Shown: positions 44,321 through 53,773 of the stretch, piece by piece | Layout of the letters: every line of letters starts with the position of its first letter | Numbering within the stretch: position 1 is the stretch's first letter | Source: Branchipolynoe longqiensis | Taxonomy: Eukaryota; Annelida; Polychaeta; Phyllodocida; Polynoidae | Direction: 5' to 3' | DNA length: 64,000 nucleotides | NCBI GenBank assembly: GCA_030323885.1 | Contig: CM059190.1 | Span: 82,204,709-82,268,708 of the forward strand | Notes under the pieces: generated by a model | Seen by the model: only the letters and a program-made list of their open reading frames with translations | The model's database searches: none | What the model was told of the DNA's origin: nothing | Position numbers and translations under genes: made by a program

Positions 44321-44393
44321 TACTCATTCTCCTGCTTGCTTGGGGGTTCTACAGCATGAGGGTCAAGGTCCGTGCGGCCAACAAAGGGGCCCA

Positions 44394-44770
44394 TCACACT
44401 GTAAACCACTCAACGCTAGATATAGGGGGAGCTCTGACCGTGAGGTGGGTCAAGTTGTTAAATAGACCTCTTTTAAGAGGTTTAACCTCTGGTGTGTCAA
44501 AGACAGACATATCACCAGTACCACCAGCAATCCACACCTTAACCGATCTAAAGTAATTCTTCATAGCTCCCGCTGACTTCAATCTGTCACTGACAAAATG
44601 GAGAAAAGATAACAGATCATAGACAGTCAGAGCTTTTGTATCTATGTTGTGCTCCAGACAGAACTTAATAAACAGTGATATGTGCAATGCCTTATTCCTC
44701 CAGGGTCTGGTTGCGAGGGAATTGTTATAGGTGTCGATCAGGCACTGGTGGTGCTTCACTGAGTAGCCTG
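44394..44770 (-). pseudogene. Tyrosine recombinase N-terminal (core-binding) fragment
   Basis: The frame reads NNSLATRPWRNKALHISLFI, KFCLEHNIDTKALTVYDLLS, FLHFVSDRLKSAGAMKNYFR, SVKVWIAG. The order S.A..T...Y....F..FC...........L..FL......S..T...Y.S....... is that of the SAM-like core-binding domain of tyrosine recombinases carried by DIRS or Crypton retroelements/transposons. The catalytic R-H-R-Y domain is absent, so it is a dead fragment. It lies in the intron between exons 7 and 8. Confidence 0.65.
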
Positions 44771-44779
44771 GAAGATAGA

Positions 44780-44910
44780 GCCAAAACGTTTACTATCTTC
44801 CAGGCAAGGAAACAAACCATCAGAAATCTACTAACCCGACCAACTCCCTAAATGGACCATTTAAAGTATGTCCCAAGGTAGGTCGATTTAGAGAGGTTTT
44901 ACTGTACTTG
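44780..44910. mobile_element. Fragment of a CTCTCTAA-ended MITE
   Basis: GGTCGATTTAGAGAGGTTTTACTGTA matches, in reverse, ACAGTAAAACCTCTCTAACCGACC-like sequence at 59688. The family looks pogo-like. It ends 12 bases before the exon 7 donor. Confidence 0.5.
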
Positions 44911-44921
44911 CACACACTCAC

Positions 44922-45062
44922 CCTCTCGGCAACGGCTAGCAACACGAGGTTTTCGAGGGATATCTTCCCTCCGATGCTCAGGCTGATGTAAGCCCTGTAG
45001 ACGGCTGATCTCTGAATGATCGTCCTTATGTCTGTATTGATGTCAACATCTGTGATGTCGCT
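44922..45062 (-). CDS. Exon 7: Cys-free region before the EGF domain
   Basis: The 47-codon exon is phase 0-0, with acceptor ATCCTACCAG and donor GAGAGG|GTGAGT. It reads SDITDVDINTDIRTIIQRSA and continues to LENLVLLAVAER. It alternates short hydrophobic segments, has no cysteines, and looks like the start of a beta or alpha/beta module continued on exon 8. No family recognised. GC content and the two strong splice sites support it. Confidence 0.78.
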
Positions 45063-45230
45063 CTGGTAGGATAGAGAGAGATACCATATTACTCCTTTCA
45101 GTTCACTTTTTTAAATTGCATAGTCATTGGTTTAAAGTTTGTATCATAGTTCCATATATAAATATTGGCTCGTCCATTAGGGAATGCATCAATTTATGAT
45201 ATGAGTATTATTAATTATGTAATTTTGTCT

Positions 45231-45540
45231 TGGCGTTTTCTGTGGCGGAGTGGTTAGAGTGTCTGACTTTTTTCTAGGTCAGACTCCTAATCTCAGGGTT
45301 GGCGGTTCGATTCCCCATACCCCCAGCCCTGCCAATTTGGATTTCCACCGCTGTGTATAACTTACAGCGTCTTCAAAGGCCGGTTGCTCTCATACCTTGT
45401 CTGTGTGGTGTGGGAGGTTAAAAATCCCTTGGGTCGGTAAAAGTGTAGGCTCGGGCTTTCTATCGACCAGCAGTGGAATGAGGAAGACCAGTCGTCTATG
45501 ACTGAAATTTCCCCTGCTTAAACAACTAATGGACCAAAAA
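45231..45540 (+). mobile_element. SINE-2, full length
   Basis: GTTTTCTGTGGCGGAGTGGT, box B GGCGGTTCGATTCCCC, and the standard body and tail. It is the best-preserved SINE-2 head in the window. Confidence 0.9.
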
Positions 45541-45857
45541 TAAATTTAAAAAATTGTAATCTACTTTCTATGTAATTGTGCTGATATATGTAAACTTACT
45601 ACTATAACTGCTATTTGAGGTAAGTACTTTGGGAGGCAGTGAGCGACCTGGTGGGGGGGGGGGGGTGAAGTGGTCTGCTACCAGACAAGCACCCTTCTGC
45701 TTCTCACTTCTCCCTCCAGGTGCTGCGATATTTGTCATAAAGGGATACGATATACAGTGAACCCCCGTTATAATGTGATCATTAGGGTGCATAAAAGGAC
45801 ATGGCGAAGAAACACAGCGCCACGCTAAACCGGGGTTCAGTTTACAGAATTACCTTT

Positions 45858-46376
45858 GAATTTAAAGTTGCATGGTCCGATGGCATTTGAATGTTTGTCT
45901 TATTTTTTAGATAAATATATCAAATTGATCGTTACGAGCTAGTAATCATTAGTCCGGAGTGATTTTGATTAAAGATGATTAGTTTTGAAGTAATTTGAGC
46001 TGAAAGAACCAAAAATAATTTTGACAAGCTTGTCAAAAGTCCTGTGTCTATGACCCAGATGGTCATCTCGTGGTGACCACGGGATGTGAGATGACCCTGC
46101 ACAGTAGGCCTCATTAGCTTTCTCCCAACCAAACTTCGTTGGGGGGAGGCTAATGAGGTCACGAGATTGGCCTAGTTGGTTAATGGCCTCCCTGCATAAT
46201 GAGGGTTTCAAGGTGAGTGTCTAAAGGGGTGAGCTTATAAATTCACTGGTTATTCTGTATATGATGTCCCAAATCATTAGCTAATACACCAGTATCTAAG
46301 TTGGATATATAGGATCAAATGTAAGTAGTTTTAATTTTGACGAAATTATATTTCATCGGACCATGCAACTTTAAGA
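45858..46376 (+). mobile_element. TTAA-MITE with internal insertion
   Basis: Ends TTTAAAGTTGCATGGTCCGATGG and CATCGGACCATGCAACTTTAA. Both ends carry CATGGTCC instead of CATAGTCC. A foldback-like segment with GTGACCACGGGATG and GGGGGGAGGCTAATGAGGTC lies at 46040-46240. Confidence 0.7.
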
Positions 46377-46605
46377 ATTCTGGGACCAGTTACTCATCGT
46401 CTTATAACAGAATTTGCGTTAAATCGGGGCACGTTAAATCGGGCTGTCACTGTAGTTTGTGTGCGTGTGTAAATCAGTCAAAGCAAAGTGAAATACGTCA
46501 TTTGTATGTTAACTAGGTCATGGTTAAGAGCAGCTCGAGTTGAGACGGGTTTGCACAACAGCACATAGATGCCGCCACTAGAAATGAAGGAAACAAAGCA
46601 CTTAC

Positions 46606-46694
46606 ATAACTGACAAAGGTGGTGGAATACTTGAATGGCAGCTTGGTGAAACATGTTCCTGCCTGACGGTGGTAGTGGATCTTGGCAGTGATAT
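46606..46694 (-). CDS. Exon 6: short beta-strand exon
   Basis: The 89-base exon starts after TGTCACAG and ends AGTTAT|GTAAGT (strong donor), phase 1-0. It reads ITAKIHYHRQAGTCFTKLPF then KYSTTFVSY, with a single cysteine. I do not recognise the domain. It joins in frame to the preceding Cys-rich exon and to the exon at 44922-45062. Confidence 0.75.
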
Positions 46695-47033
46695 CTGTGA
46701 CATGAGTAATACATTGGTAAGTGATAAATATGTGTAGATATTAGTCGGGGCTTTTCAATAACATGAAAGGGCAATATTGGCTTAATCTCCAGTTGATCTC
46801 TAATTCAAATTTAATAACATATATATATATATATATTTATATATATGTGCATTAAAATGGATTATAATAATATAAATAATGAAGCATAATCCAAGGTTTA
46901 ATTATAATATTATTATTTTACTATCGGTAACATATGTATTAGGAGTCGCGCATCCACCCTGGAACGGAGGGCGCGAATCGGGCGCCACCTGTGTGGTGTT
47001 AAAAGCTGTGTCACTTCGGTTACAATTTTCTAT

Positions 47034-47402
47034 ATACAGATGAACCTCGATCCAACGGACAACGATGCAACGGATTCCGGATCCAATGGACACAATCCGC
47101 TAGAGTGAATATCTGAACATTTGCGCACTTTAAGAGAACTAGTTATTTTCTGAACCCCAGCCTTCCACCAGCAATACTTCAGTAGCCACCACCAGTGCTT
47201 CAGATTTCCTTGGCTTTGAGTCTGAAGACTCTGACTCAGAGTAATAGCTACTCTGAGTCCCACTATACGATCACGTCAAAAGAAACTCATCTCTCCACCA
47301 TGGTTTTGTACCCCCCGGAAAATGTTGTTGCTGCAATGGACAAACGGCTTTCACGGACAACTGCTCCCCCCTATTAGTCCGTTGGATCGAGGTTTATCTG
47401 TG
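47034..47402. mobile_element. pogo/mariner-like MITE with TIR ACAGATGAACCTCGATCCAA
   Basis: Ends ACAGATGAACCTCGATCCAA and TTGGATCGAGGTTTATCTGT, flanked by TA. The interior has no ORF of significance. Confidence 0.75.
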
Positions 47403-47631
47403 TATATATAAATGAGGGTTCAAGCGCAAAAACTGACAAATCCATTTGAATTATTTTCTTTCAAATATAATTCATTGTTCTGCTTTCCAGTTAAAGTCTA
47501 TCAGTTTCATATTCAGTAGGACATTACATAGGGGATGTGGGAGCTTCTGTGAAAAATGGCCTTCATTATCAGAATGATGGCAGCTTCAGCTCAAACACAG
47601 TAGTCATGGTTTCATCTCAGCCTGGATTGCA

Positions 47632-47708
47632 TTTGTCACTATGAGTGTGCGCTGTCACAAGTCGGTGCCCATCCTGATATGACCTTAAATGTTATCCAAA
47701 CATAAACT
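47632..47708 (+). mobile_element. SINE-1 3' fragment
   Basis: CACTATGAGTGTGCGCTGTC and CATCCTGATATGACCTTAAATG: only the distal end of the family. Confidence 0.7.
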
Positions 47709-47805
47709 CCAAAGAAAAAAACTAACTTGTATGTCTACAAGATCGGTGCTGCAGAGCTGGCAAAAGATAATATTCAACGAATGAAATGACATTGGCTAAA
47801 CTCAC

Positions 47806-47960
47806 CGGTGCCAGTGATGCAGGGCAGGGGGTCGTCGAGCCCGCAGGAGGGCTGGACCGCCTCCAGGCCATTCTGTCCATTACAGTCGCACAGGTTGGGT
47901 GGTGTAGTCGCAGCAGAGTACCTCGCACAGCCCTGCAGCTGGTTGTCTCCGACTGGTACC
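47806..47960 (-). CDS. Exon 5: Cys-rich linker after VWD
   Basis: The 155-base exon starts after GACACTTACAG and ends GGCACCG|GTGAGT, phase 2-1. It reads VPVGDNQLQGCARY, then PPNLCDCNGQNGLEAVQPSC, then GLDDPLPCITGT: five cysteines including CDC. I do not recognise the domain. The intron immediately upstream (47961-48780) is a minisatellite whose unit contains this exon's own 3' splice site and first bases (TTGCAGGGTACCAGTC), so at least a dozen decoy acceptors precede the real one. The real site is distinguished by ACAG instead of GCAG and by GTCGGAGACAACCAG instead of GTCAGAGTTGAAAC. Confidence 0.85.
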
Positions 47961-48780
47961 CTGTAAGTGTCAACAGTTGCTTTACTTGTTTCAACCCTAA
48001 GTGGGAGGCTACCCTGCAAGCATGGACAGTTGAATTTATGACTGGTACCCTTGCTTGTTTCAACTCTGACTGGTACTCTGCACATATGGTCAGTGGAATT
48101 ACTTGTTTCAACTCTGATTGGTACTCTGCAAGTATGGACAGTTGCATTACTTGTTTCAACTCTGACTGGTACTCTGCAAGTATGGACAGTTGAATTACTT
48201 GTTCAACTCTGACTGGTACCCTGCAAGTATGGACAGTTGAATTACTTGTTTCAACTCTGACTGGTACCCTGCAAGTATGGACAGTTGAATTACTTGTTTC
48301 AACTCTGACTGGTACCGTAATTGTTTCAACTCTGACTGGTACCTTGCAAGCATGGACAGTTGAATTACTTCTTTCAACTCTCACTGGTACCCTGCAAGCA
48401 TGGACAGTTGATGTACTTGTTTCAATTCTGACTGGTACCCTAATTGTTTCAACTCTGACTGGTACCCTGCAAGAATGGACTGGTTTACTTGTTTTCAACT
48501 CTGACTGGTACCCTTACTTGTTTTCAACTCTGACTGGTACCCTGCAAGCATGAATAGTTGGTTCACTTGTTTTCAACTCTGACTGGTACCCTGCAAGAAT
48601 GGACTGGTTTACTTGTTTTCAACTCTGACTGGTACCCTTACTTATTTCAACTCTGACTGGTACCCTACAAGCATGAATAGTTGGTTCACTTGTTTTCAAA
48701 TCTGACTGGTACCCTGCAAGAATGTGTTTTCAACTCTGACTGGGAGGCTACCCTGCAAGCATACACAGTTGGTTTCTTGT
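47945..48780 (-). repeat. Minisatellite of the exon 5 3' splice site
   Basis: The minus-strand unit CTTGCAGGGTACCAGTCAGA GTTGAAACAAGTAATTCAAC TGTCCATA (written in parts) is repeated about 16 times, sometimes shortened. The unit aligns with the real exon 5 boundary CTTACAG|GGTACCAGTCGGAGACAAC and with the ~40 bases upstream (AAACAAGTAAAGCAACTGTT). Most units therefore carry a CAG|GGTACCAG decoy acceptor. The frame runs open across many units, extending exon 5 if a decoy were used. Confidence 0.9.
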
Positions 48781-48854
48781 TCAATTCAATTAAATTCAAA
48801 AACCTGTATTCCAAAATATTTAGACCATAAACAAAATTGTAGTAACATTGCACA

Positions 48855-49285
48855 CGAACGCCAAACTGTAAATATCTAATGAGTGCAGTAGTATCTAATA
48901 TCCCAGTCACACTATATTTGCTACTGTTTGCGACTACTTTGCCAGCACAAAAAAAGGGTTGGTTGCAAAATGGTTCCAAAGTGGCCTTCACTCGTCACCA
49001 ACCTCCTTCCGACCATTTTGGTCACAAGGATACTGAAGCTACCGCACAAACAACCTCCTTGAAACCAAGAATTATCACAAGGAGGTCAGTGGCCATTTTG
49101 ATAGGTTGCTCTGGTTGCAAGGACGTCGCCAGTAACATGGGTTTTTTTGTCACAAAATGGTCACAAGCAGTCGCAAGCCATAGTGTGACTGTAGCATAAG
49201 TTGCATGTGTAGAAGCAAATCCAGGGAAGAGTTGTAGTTTAAAAAAAACATCGATACTTTTATCAGATCATGCAGCTTTAAGTAA
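48855..49285 (-). mobile_element. TTAA-MITE split by a Harbinger-like MITE
   Basis: The family interior (AACTGTAAATATCTAATGAG, AGATCATGCAGCTTTAAG) is interrupted at 48899-49196. Confidence 0.6.
48899..49196. mobile_element. Harbinger-like MITE, TTGCGAC subfamily
   Basis: Ends TATCCCAGTCACACTAT and ATAGTGTGACTGTAGCA, with TAA on both sides (48896-48898, 49197-49199). The interior is of GGTCGCAAG/TTGCGACTAC words. Same subfamily as 11525-11841. Confidence 0.8.
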
Positions 49286-49392
49286 ATGAAAACCCAGTTT
49301 ACTACATCATTAGAAGAAAATGCATTCTGGGTGAAACATTAAATAATACTAGCTGCTGTTAGCTCTACATAAAACCAAATAAAGCTAATTAC

Positions 49393-49453
49393 TTGTTGTC
49401 TTGTAAGTTCAACGCAACTGATCCAGGAATGTTATCAGCAGTGCCACAGTAAC
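49393..49453 (-). CDS. Exon 4: end of the VWD-type domain
   Basis: The 61-base exon starts after CCTTTGCAG and ends ACAACAA|GTAATT, phase 1-2. It reads YCGTADNIPGSVALNLQDN. The CGT after a G/Y completes the G-Y-C-G signature started on exon 3, and D-N-I-P resembles the post-CG loop of VWD domains. The two bases AA left over join the single base G of the next exon to give Lys. The donor is weak (GTAATT), but the phase match on both sides supports it. Confidence 0.75.
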
Positions 49454-49716
49454 CTGCAAAGGAAATGGGGTTTAACTAAGGATACGCACACAACTGTTGT
49501 CCTACTATTTACTCAAATTGATTAGCATAAGTAGGAATGAGCAACATTTAAGGTACACATAATTGCGACTGCCAATGTCGCATTTGTTGCGGACATTGTA
49601 TAAAATTACCATCACTGTCAGACAGGATGAGTTGAGCGTCAGCCTCCCGTTTTGGTGGGCTGTGGGATTCGAACTCCAAGGTCGGTTCAAAGCAATGGTT
49701 TAAAAATTGATATGTT

Positions 49717-50155
49717 ACTACAGTACAACCCCGTTAAACCAACCTCGGTTAAACTAAACGATCGGTTAATCCAAACTTTTCTCGGCGGCCCGGCAAAACA
49801 CTACCATTTATCATATAAAAAAACGTTGGTTAAACCAAAGTCGGTCATCTGAGACTTTTTTATTTATATGATAAATGGTAGTATTTTGCCGGGCTGCCGA
49901 AAAAGGTTTAGCCTAACCGATCGTTTGGTTTAACTGAGCTTGGTTTAAGGGGGTTGTACTGTATATATATATATATATATATAAAACAATAATCAGATTG
50001 TCCACATACATTGTATATTACATTATTAATGCACCCACGTCTTTGCCAAAACCAAGTCAAAGTCTAAGCCAAAGCTCGGTTAAACCAATGATCAATTAAT
50101 CCAAACAAATTTCTAGGGTCCCTTCAAGTTTGGTTTAACGGGGGTATACTATATC
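49717..50155. mobile_element. pogo-like MITE, paired copies
   Basis: TACAGTACAACCCCGTTAAAC to GGGGGTTGTACTGTATA (49718-49963) with inverted interior (GGTTAATCCAAAC, GATAAATGGTAGTATTTTGC), followed by a second, diverged half (50030-50150). Confidence 0.7.
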
Positions 50156-50159
50156 TAGG

Positions 50160-50590
50160 TGTGCAGGTTTAGCAATACCTCAGGGAGTTTGATGCCCCTG
50201 CCTTGCAGAGTTGTAAACCACTGCCTTGTGGTACAGGTTCTTGACAGAACAGAAGGCTAAGGGAGCAAACCCTGAACAGAAAACCATGTCACTATGGCAG
50301 CAACAAGGGTGGTTGATCTATGGAACTCCCAACATCTCCTGACCAGCCACTGCAGGGACAAATAGTTTGCGCCTGCCTTGACATGTTCTTGCCAGTGTGA
50401 AACCTCTATTTGCTCCCCGAGAGAGTGCCGCTGGTAACTTGCAAAAGCCAGCAGCACTTCAACACTTTTGCAAGCAGCTTTCATGAAATGTACAAAAACA
50501 CAAAAAATGGAGAGCAGCAGTCAAGTAATGAAAGCAGTCTTTGTCGCATCGCGACCGACAGCATGATGATGATGATGACTATATCTAGCC
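50160..50590 (+). mobile_element. LINE 3'-end fragment, plus copy
   Basis: Inverse match of 26740-27160, ending GCATGATGATGATGATGAC. It includes a relic GTTGATCTATGGAACTCCC that would code WNS as in LINE C-termini. Confidence 0.6.
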
Positions 50591-50794
50591 TGGCATTCGG
50601 CATTACTAGGATAGGGCAAGGTTCAGTGCAATGAGGAAGGTCAGTTGCCCACAATTGACATTTCTCCTACTTAATCAACTACAATGTAATGTACAACAAA
50701 ACAAATGGAAAGAATGGTAAAAAACTACACTGTTTTTCTTAGGATCTTTTCGGTGACAGGGGAGGGGTTACATTAGCTGATTAAGAACGGGACA

Positions 50795-50985
50795 TTTTAA
50801 CTGCAGGCCTTCCTCATTCCACTGCCCCTTGCCCCTTGCCCCATGCTAGAAATGTCCATTGCCAGGCTAGATGACAACAAATATACATTGCTACGTCTTT
50901 GGTTTGACACGGTGGGGGATCGAACCCACTGCCTGGACTAGTGAAAGCAAGCGCTGACTGCAATAGGCCATCCCGTCCAATAGTG
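50795..50985 (-). mobile_element. Chimeric SINE, third copy, diverged
   Basis: CAGGCCTTCCTCATTCCACTG joins CCCCATGCTAGAAATGTCC and a tRNA-like box GGGGGATCGAACCCAC. The order is as in 12130 and 27505. From 51000 to 51360 an unclassified retroelement-like 3' end has AAATAAATCC at 51311. Confidence 0.55.
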
Positions 50986-51724
50986 TACAAGTTGGAGAAT
51001 ATTGGCATTTGTCCCCCAGAGACTGGCACTGACTATCGGAGTTGATTAGTGAAGTGGGAAGCCTAGGCTTCCTGCACCTATCAGCAATTCACATCTAAGA
51101 CCTTGGACACGGCCACAGGAGGACACTAGCTGGCTTTGAACTGCCATCCCACCCACCCCTGCTAAGATTATCTAGGGCTAAGGGTTAAAGCTTATTGACC
51201 TCATTGTGCCTAACTCATTGGCTTATCTCACTGTGCTTATCCTCTTGAAACTTAATATGTGCTTACTAAAATTGACATGTGCTTAATACTGACTTGTTAT
51301 CGAAAAAGAAATAAATCCAACTTTAAACTCATATGCGGTGTCGGTGTCAAATTATGGTATGTAGACCATACCGTCAACTTTGAGATATTTCAGCACCACA
51401 TTATTTCTGCTTTGTGAAGATAGCTGGTAAAACATCTTGAGAACATATTACAGTGGCCAAATCCAAAGTAAGACCTTTTTAAGACCTTTCACAGAAAATG
51501 TACCATATTTAAGACTTCTCAATGCCATGAAAATTGATTAATCAATTTAAGATTTTAAAGGATCTGCGGTAACCCTGAAGCCGAGTGGGGGTGCCACCAG
51601 TCCCAGCTTGGGTTGATGGAGGAGCTTACTACATAGAGCAAAAATCATTGGAGAAGATTAGTACCAATTAATACAACCATCCTATTAAATATATTTGCAC
51701 AATTTGTATATTCCACATATGTTA

Positions 51725-52434
51725 TGGCCCTGTCACATTACGACGTATCTTGCCAGTGCGCCGCCAATGCGGAAAATCACATTTTTACGTCAAGAAGCAT
51801 CGAACTTTTCGGCATGGGGGGCAAAGTTGGACGTATACATACCGTATACACAGCATATGACCAATGTATGAGCAATGTATGGCTAACGTACCTTCCGGCG
51901 AAAAATGCTTGAATTACACCCACAGTACGTTCACAGAACGCCGTTGAAGGTTATATACGTTATTCGATCGCCAGAAGTATGCGTCATACGTTACATTTGT
52001 CAATACACGCTGGAGAAATGCTAAACATATGTTAGACGTACGTTAGGCATACCTTATCAATCCGTTGTCAGTACGCGGACTGTACATTCCCACTGCCTTT
52101 AAAGTAGGTCAACATAGTGCAATGTAGTGAACAACATTTGACTAATGTACGTCTAACGTACATCGACATATGCCTAACGCTTACATAACATACGGCGAAC
52201 GTAACATCCACACGTTGTCGAACGTTGTCGTGCGTCAAAAGTTTTGTGCATGCACAAAACTTTGCCGACCCCCTGACGTCCGACGCCGTATCTCAACGAA
52301 CATCGACGTACATTGATGTATACCAACATGCGCCTAATGCGTGCGTAACGCCTACTGACGTATCCCGACATAGCGGCAAAAAATCACATACGTCGATGTA
52401 CATTGGTACGAAGCGTCGTAATGTGACAGCACCA
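51725..52434. mobile_element. Harbinger-like MITE, ACGTA interior
   Basis: Ends TGGCCCTGTCACATTACGACG and CGTCGTAATGTGACAGCACCA, with TTA on both sides (51722-51724, 52435-52437). The interior has GTACGTTAGACGTACG-like and CATCGACGTACAT words. Confidence 0.85.
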
Positions 52435-52489
52435 TTAATAAAGCTAAGCCAATCTGATGGTAAATAAACGTTCAATAGTGCAGCTGTAC

Positions 52490-52601
52490 CGGAAATGGGA
52501 TAGCGGCTGTCACTGTCAATATCCTTCCGGGCGTAGATAGAGACGCTAATTGTCTGAGCCTCTATTTTTAGATCGACGTGGGTTCCTCCGGGTAATAGGA
52601 C
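52490..52601 (-). CDS. Exon 3: C-terminal half of the VWD-type domain
   Basis: The 112-base exon is phase 0-1, with acceptor CTATTTCCAG and donor TTCCG|GTACAG. It reads VLLPGGTHVDLKIEAQTISV followed by SIYARKDIDSDSRYPISG. In frame with the next exon it continues into YCGT. The sequence LP.G..V......SV.......D......G.CG is the closing part of a VWD fold, where G(L/Y)CG precedes the low-complexity acidic loop. It follows a Harbinger-like MITE (52824-53562) and precedes another (51725-52434), both in introns, the latter within 60 bases of the donor. Confidence 0.85.
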
Positions 52602-52823
52602 CTGGAAATAGATACGCAGCATGCTTATTATGTAACATCTTATTTGATACTGAGCACAAATTAGACAGTACCAACTACTGGAACTCGTGTGTAAATGAAC
52701 ACTCATTATGCACAAAATTGCTTTACAAAATTATTTCACTTAACCCCATTCTCTGACCCACCCCCCATCACATACACCATACCCGTAATAGCAGCAGATT
52801 TTGTACAGCGACCCACCATCTAA

Positions 52824-53562
52824 TACCCCTGTCACACTACGACGTAACGAGCCAACGTGAGCCTAACGTGATGATTTTTCGTCATTACGTTGCCGTACGT
52901 TGGGTTACGTTATGATGACGTCATAATGACGTTAGAGTGACGTCGAGCTACGTCATGTTACGTTGTGTTACGTCGGCGCGCGTCAAGGTTTTGAACCTGT
53001 TCAAAACTTTCGACGTATCTCGACGTGAAGCCGTTACGTCGGGATGACGTCACAATGACGTTAGGTTGACGTTCCGCGATCGTTATAGCAGCGTAAATGA
53101 CGTTAGAGTCACGTTATGTCACGTCAGACCGACGGCCCGGGTGGGAGCAACGTGTGGGCAGCGTTTTGCACGTTACGGTCACGTTACGGTCACGTTATGG
53201 TCACGTTACGGTCACGTTACGGTCACGTTACGGTCACGTTACGGTCACGTTACGGTCACGTTACGGTCACGTTACGGTCACGTTACGGTCACGTTACGGT
53301 GGCGTTACGGTCACGTTACGTCCACGTCGCACCCGTTACGGCGACGTTACGCTCACGTTACACTAACGCCCGGTCACGTCGCCAATTACCCCTCCCCCCT
53401 AACGTTGTCACGTTACAGCTAAGGTCACGACCTACACCGACGTTACTTTCACGTTACGCTCACGTCCACAATTTGCATATTACGCCCATAACGTCAACGT
53501 AATATCATTATTTTCACGTTGTGCCTACGCTGACGTAGTCACGTCGTAGTGTGACAGGGCCT
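52824..53562. mobile_element. Harbinger-like MITE with 11-bp array
   Basis: Ends TACCCCTGTCACACTACGACG and CGTCGTAGTGTGACAGGGCCT, next to TAA and TTA. The interior is made of GACGTCA/ACGTTA words and, at 53160-53320, a run of about 14 copies of CACGTTACGGT. Confidence 0.8.
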
Positions 53563-53773
53563 TTAGCTCATAACACTGAACTTATTATGGCTAACACACT
53601 AACCTCCATCATAATCTACTAATATGCCCTAACTAAATACCCGCTGATCTACCTATTTACAATGTAATGTAAATTGCCGGAAGACCAGTGCCTCGGCGCT
53701 GAAACAATGTAGGTTCTGATGAATAAACTGTTTTACTCTAAAGAACAACCAACAAGATGAAATGTTACCCTTA

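Noticed and set aside
45231..45320. tRNA-Leu or tRNA-Ser gene
   Set aside because: It is the head of a SINE-2 copy with the full SINE body attached; the acceptor stem is not paired.
47945..48780. CRISPR-like array
   Set aside because: Units are contiguous without unique spacers, the context is a spliced animal gene, and the unit derives from an exon edge.
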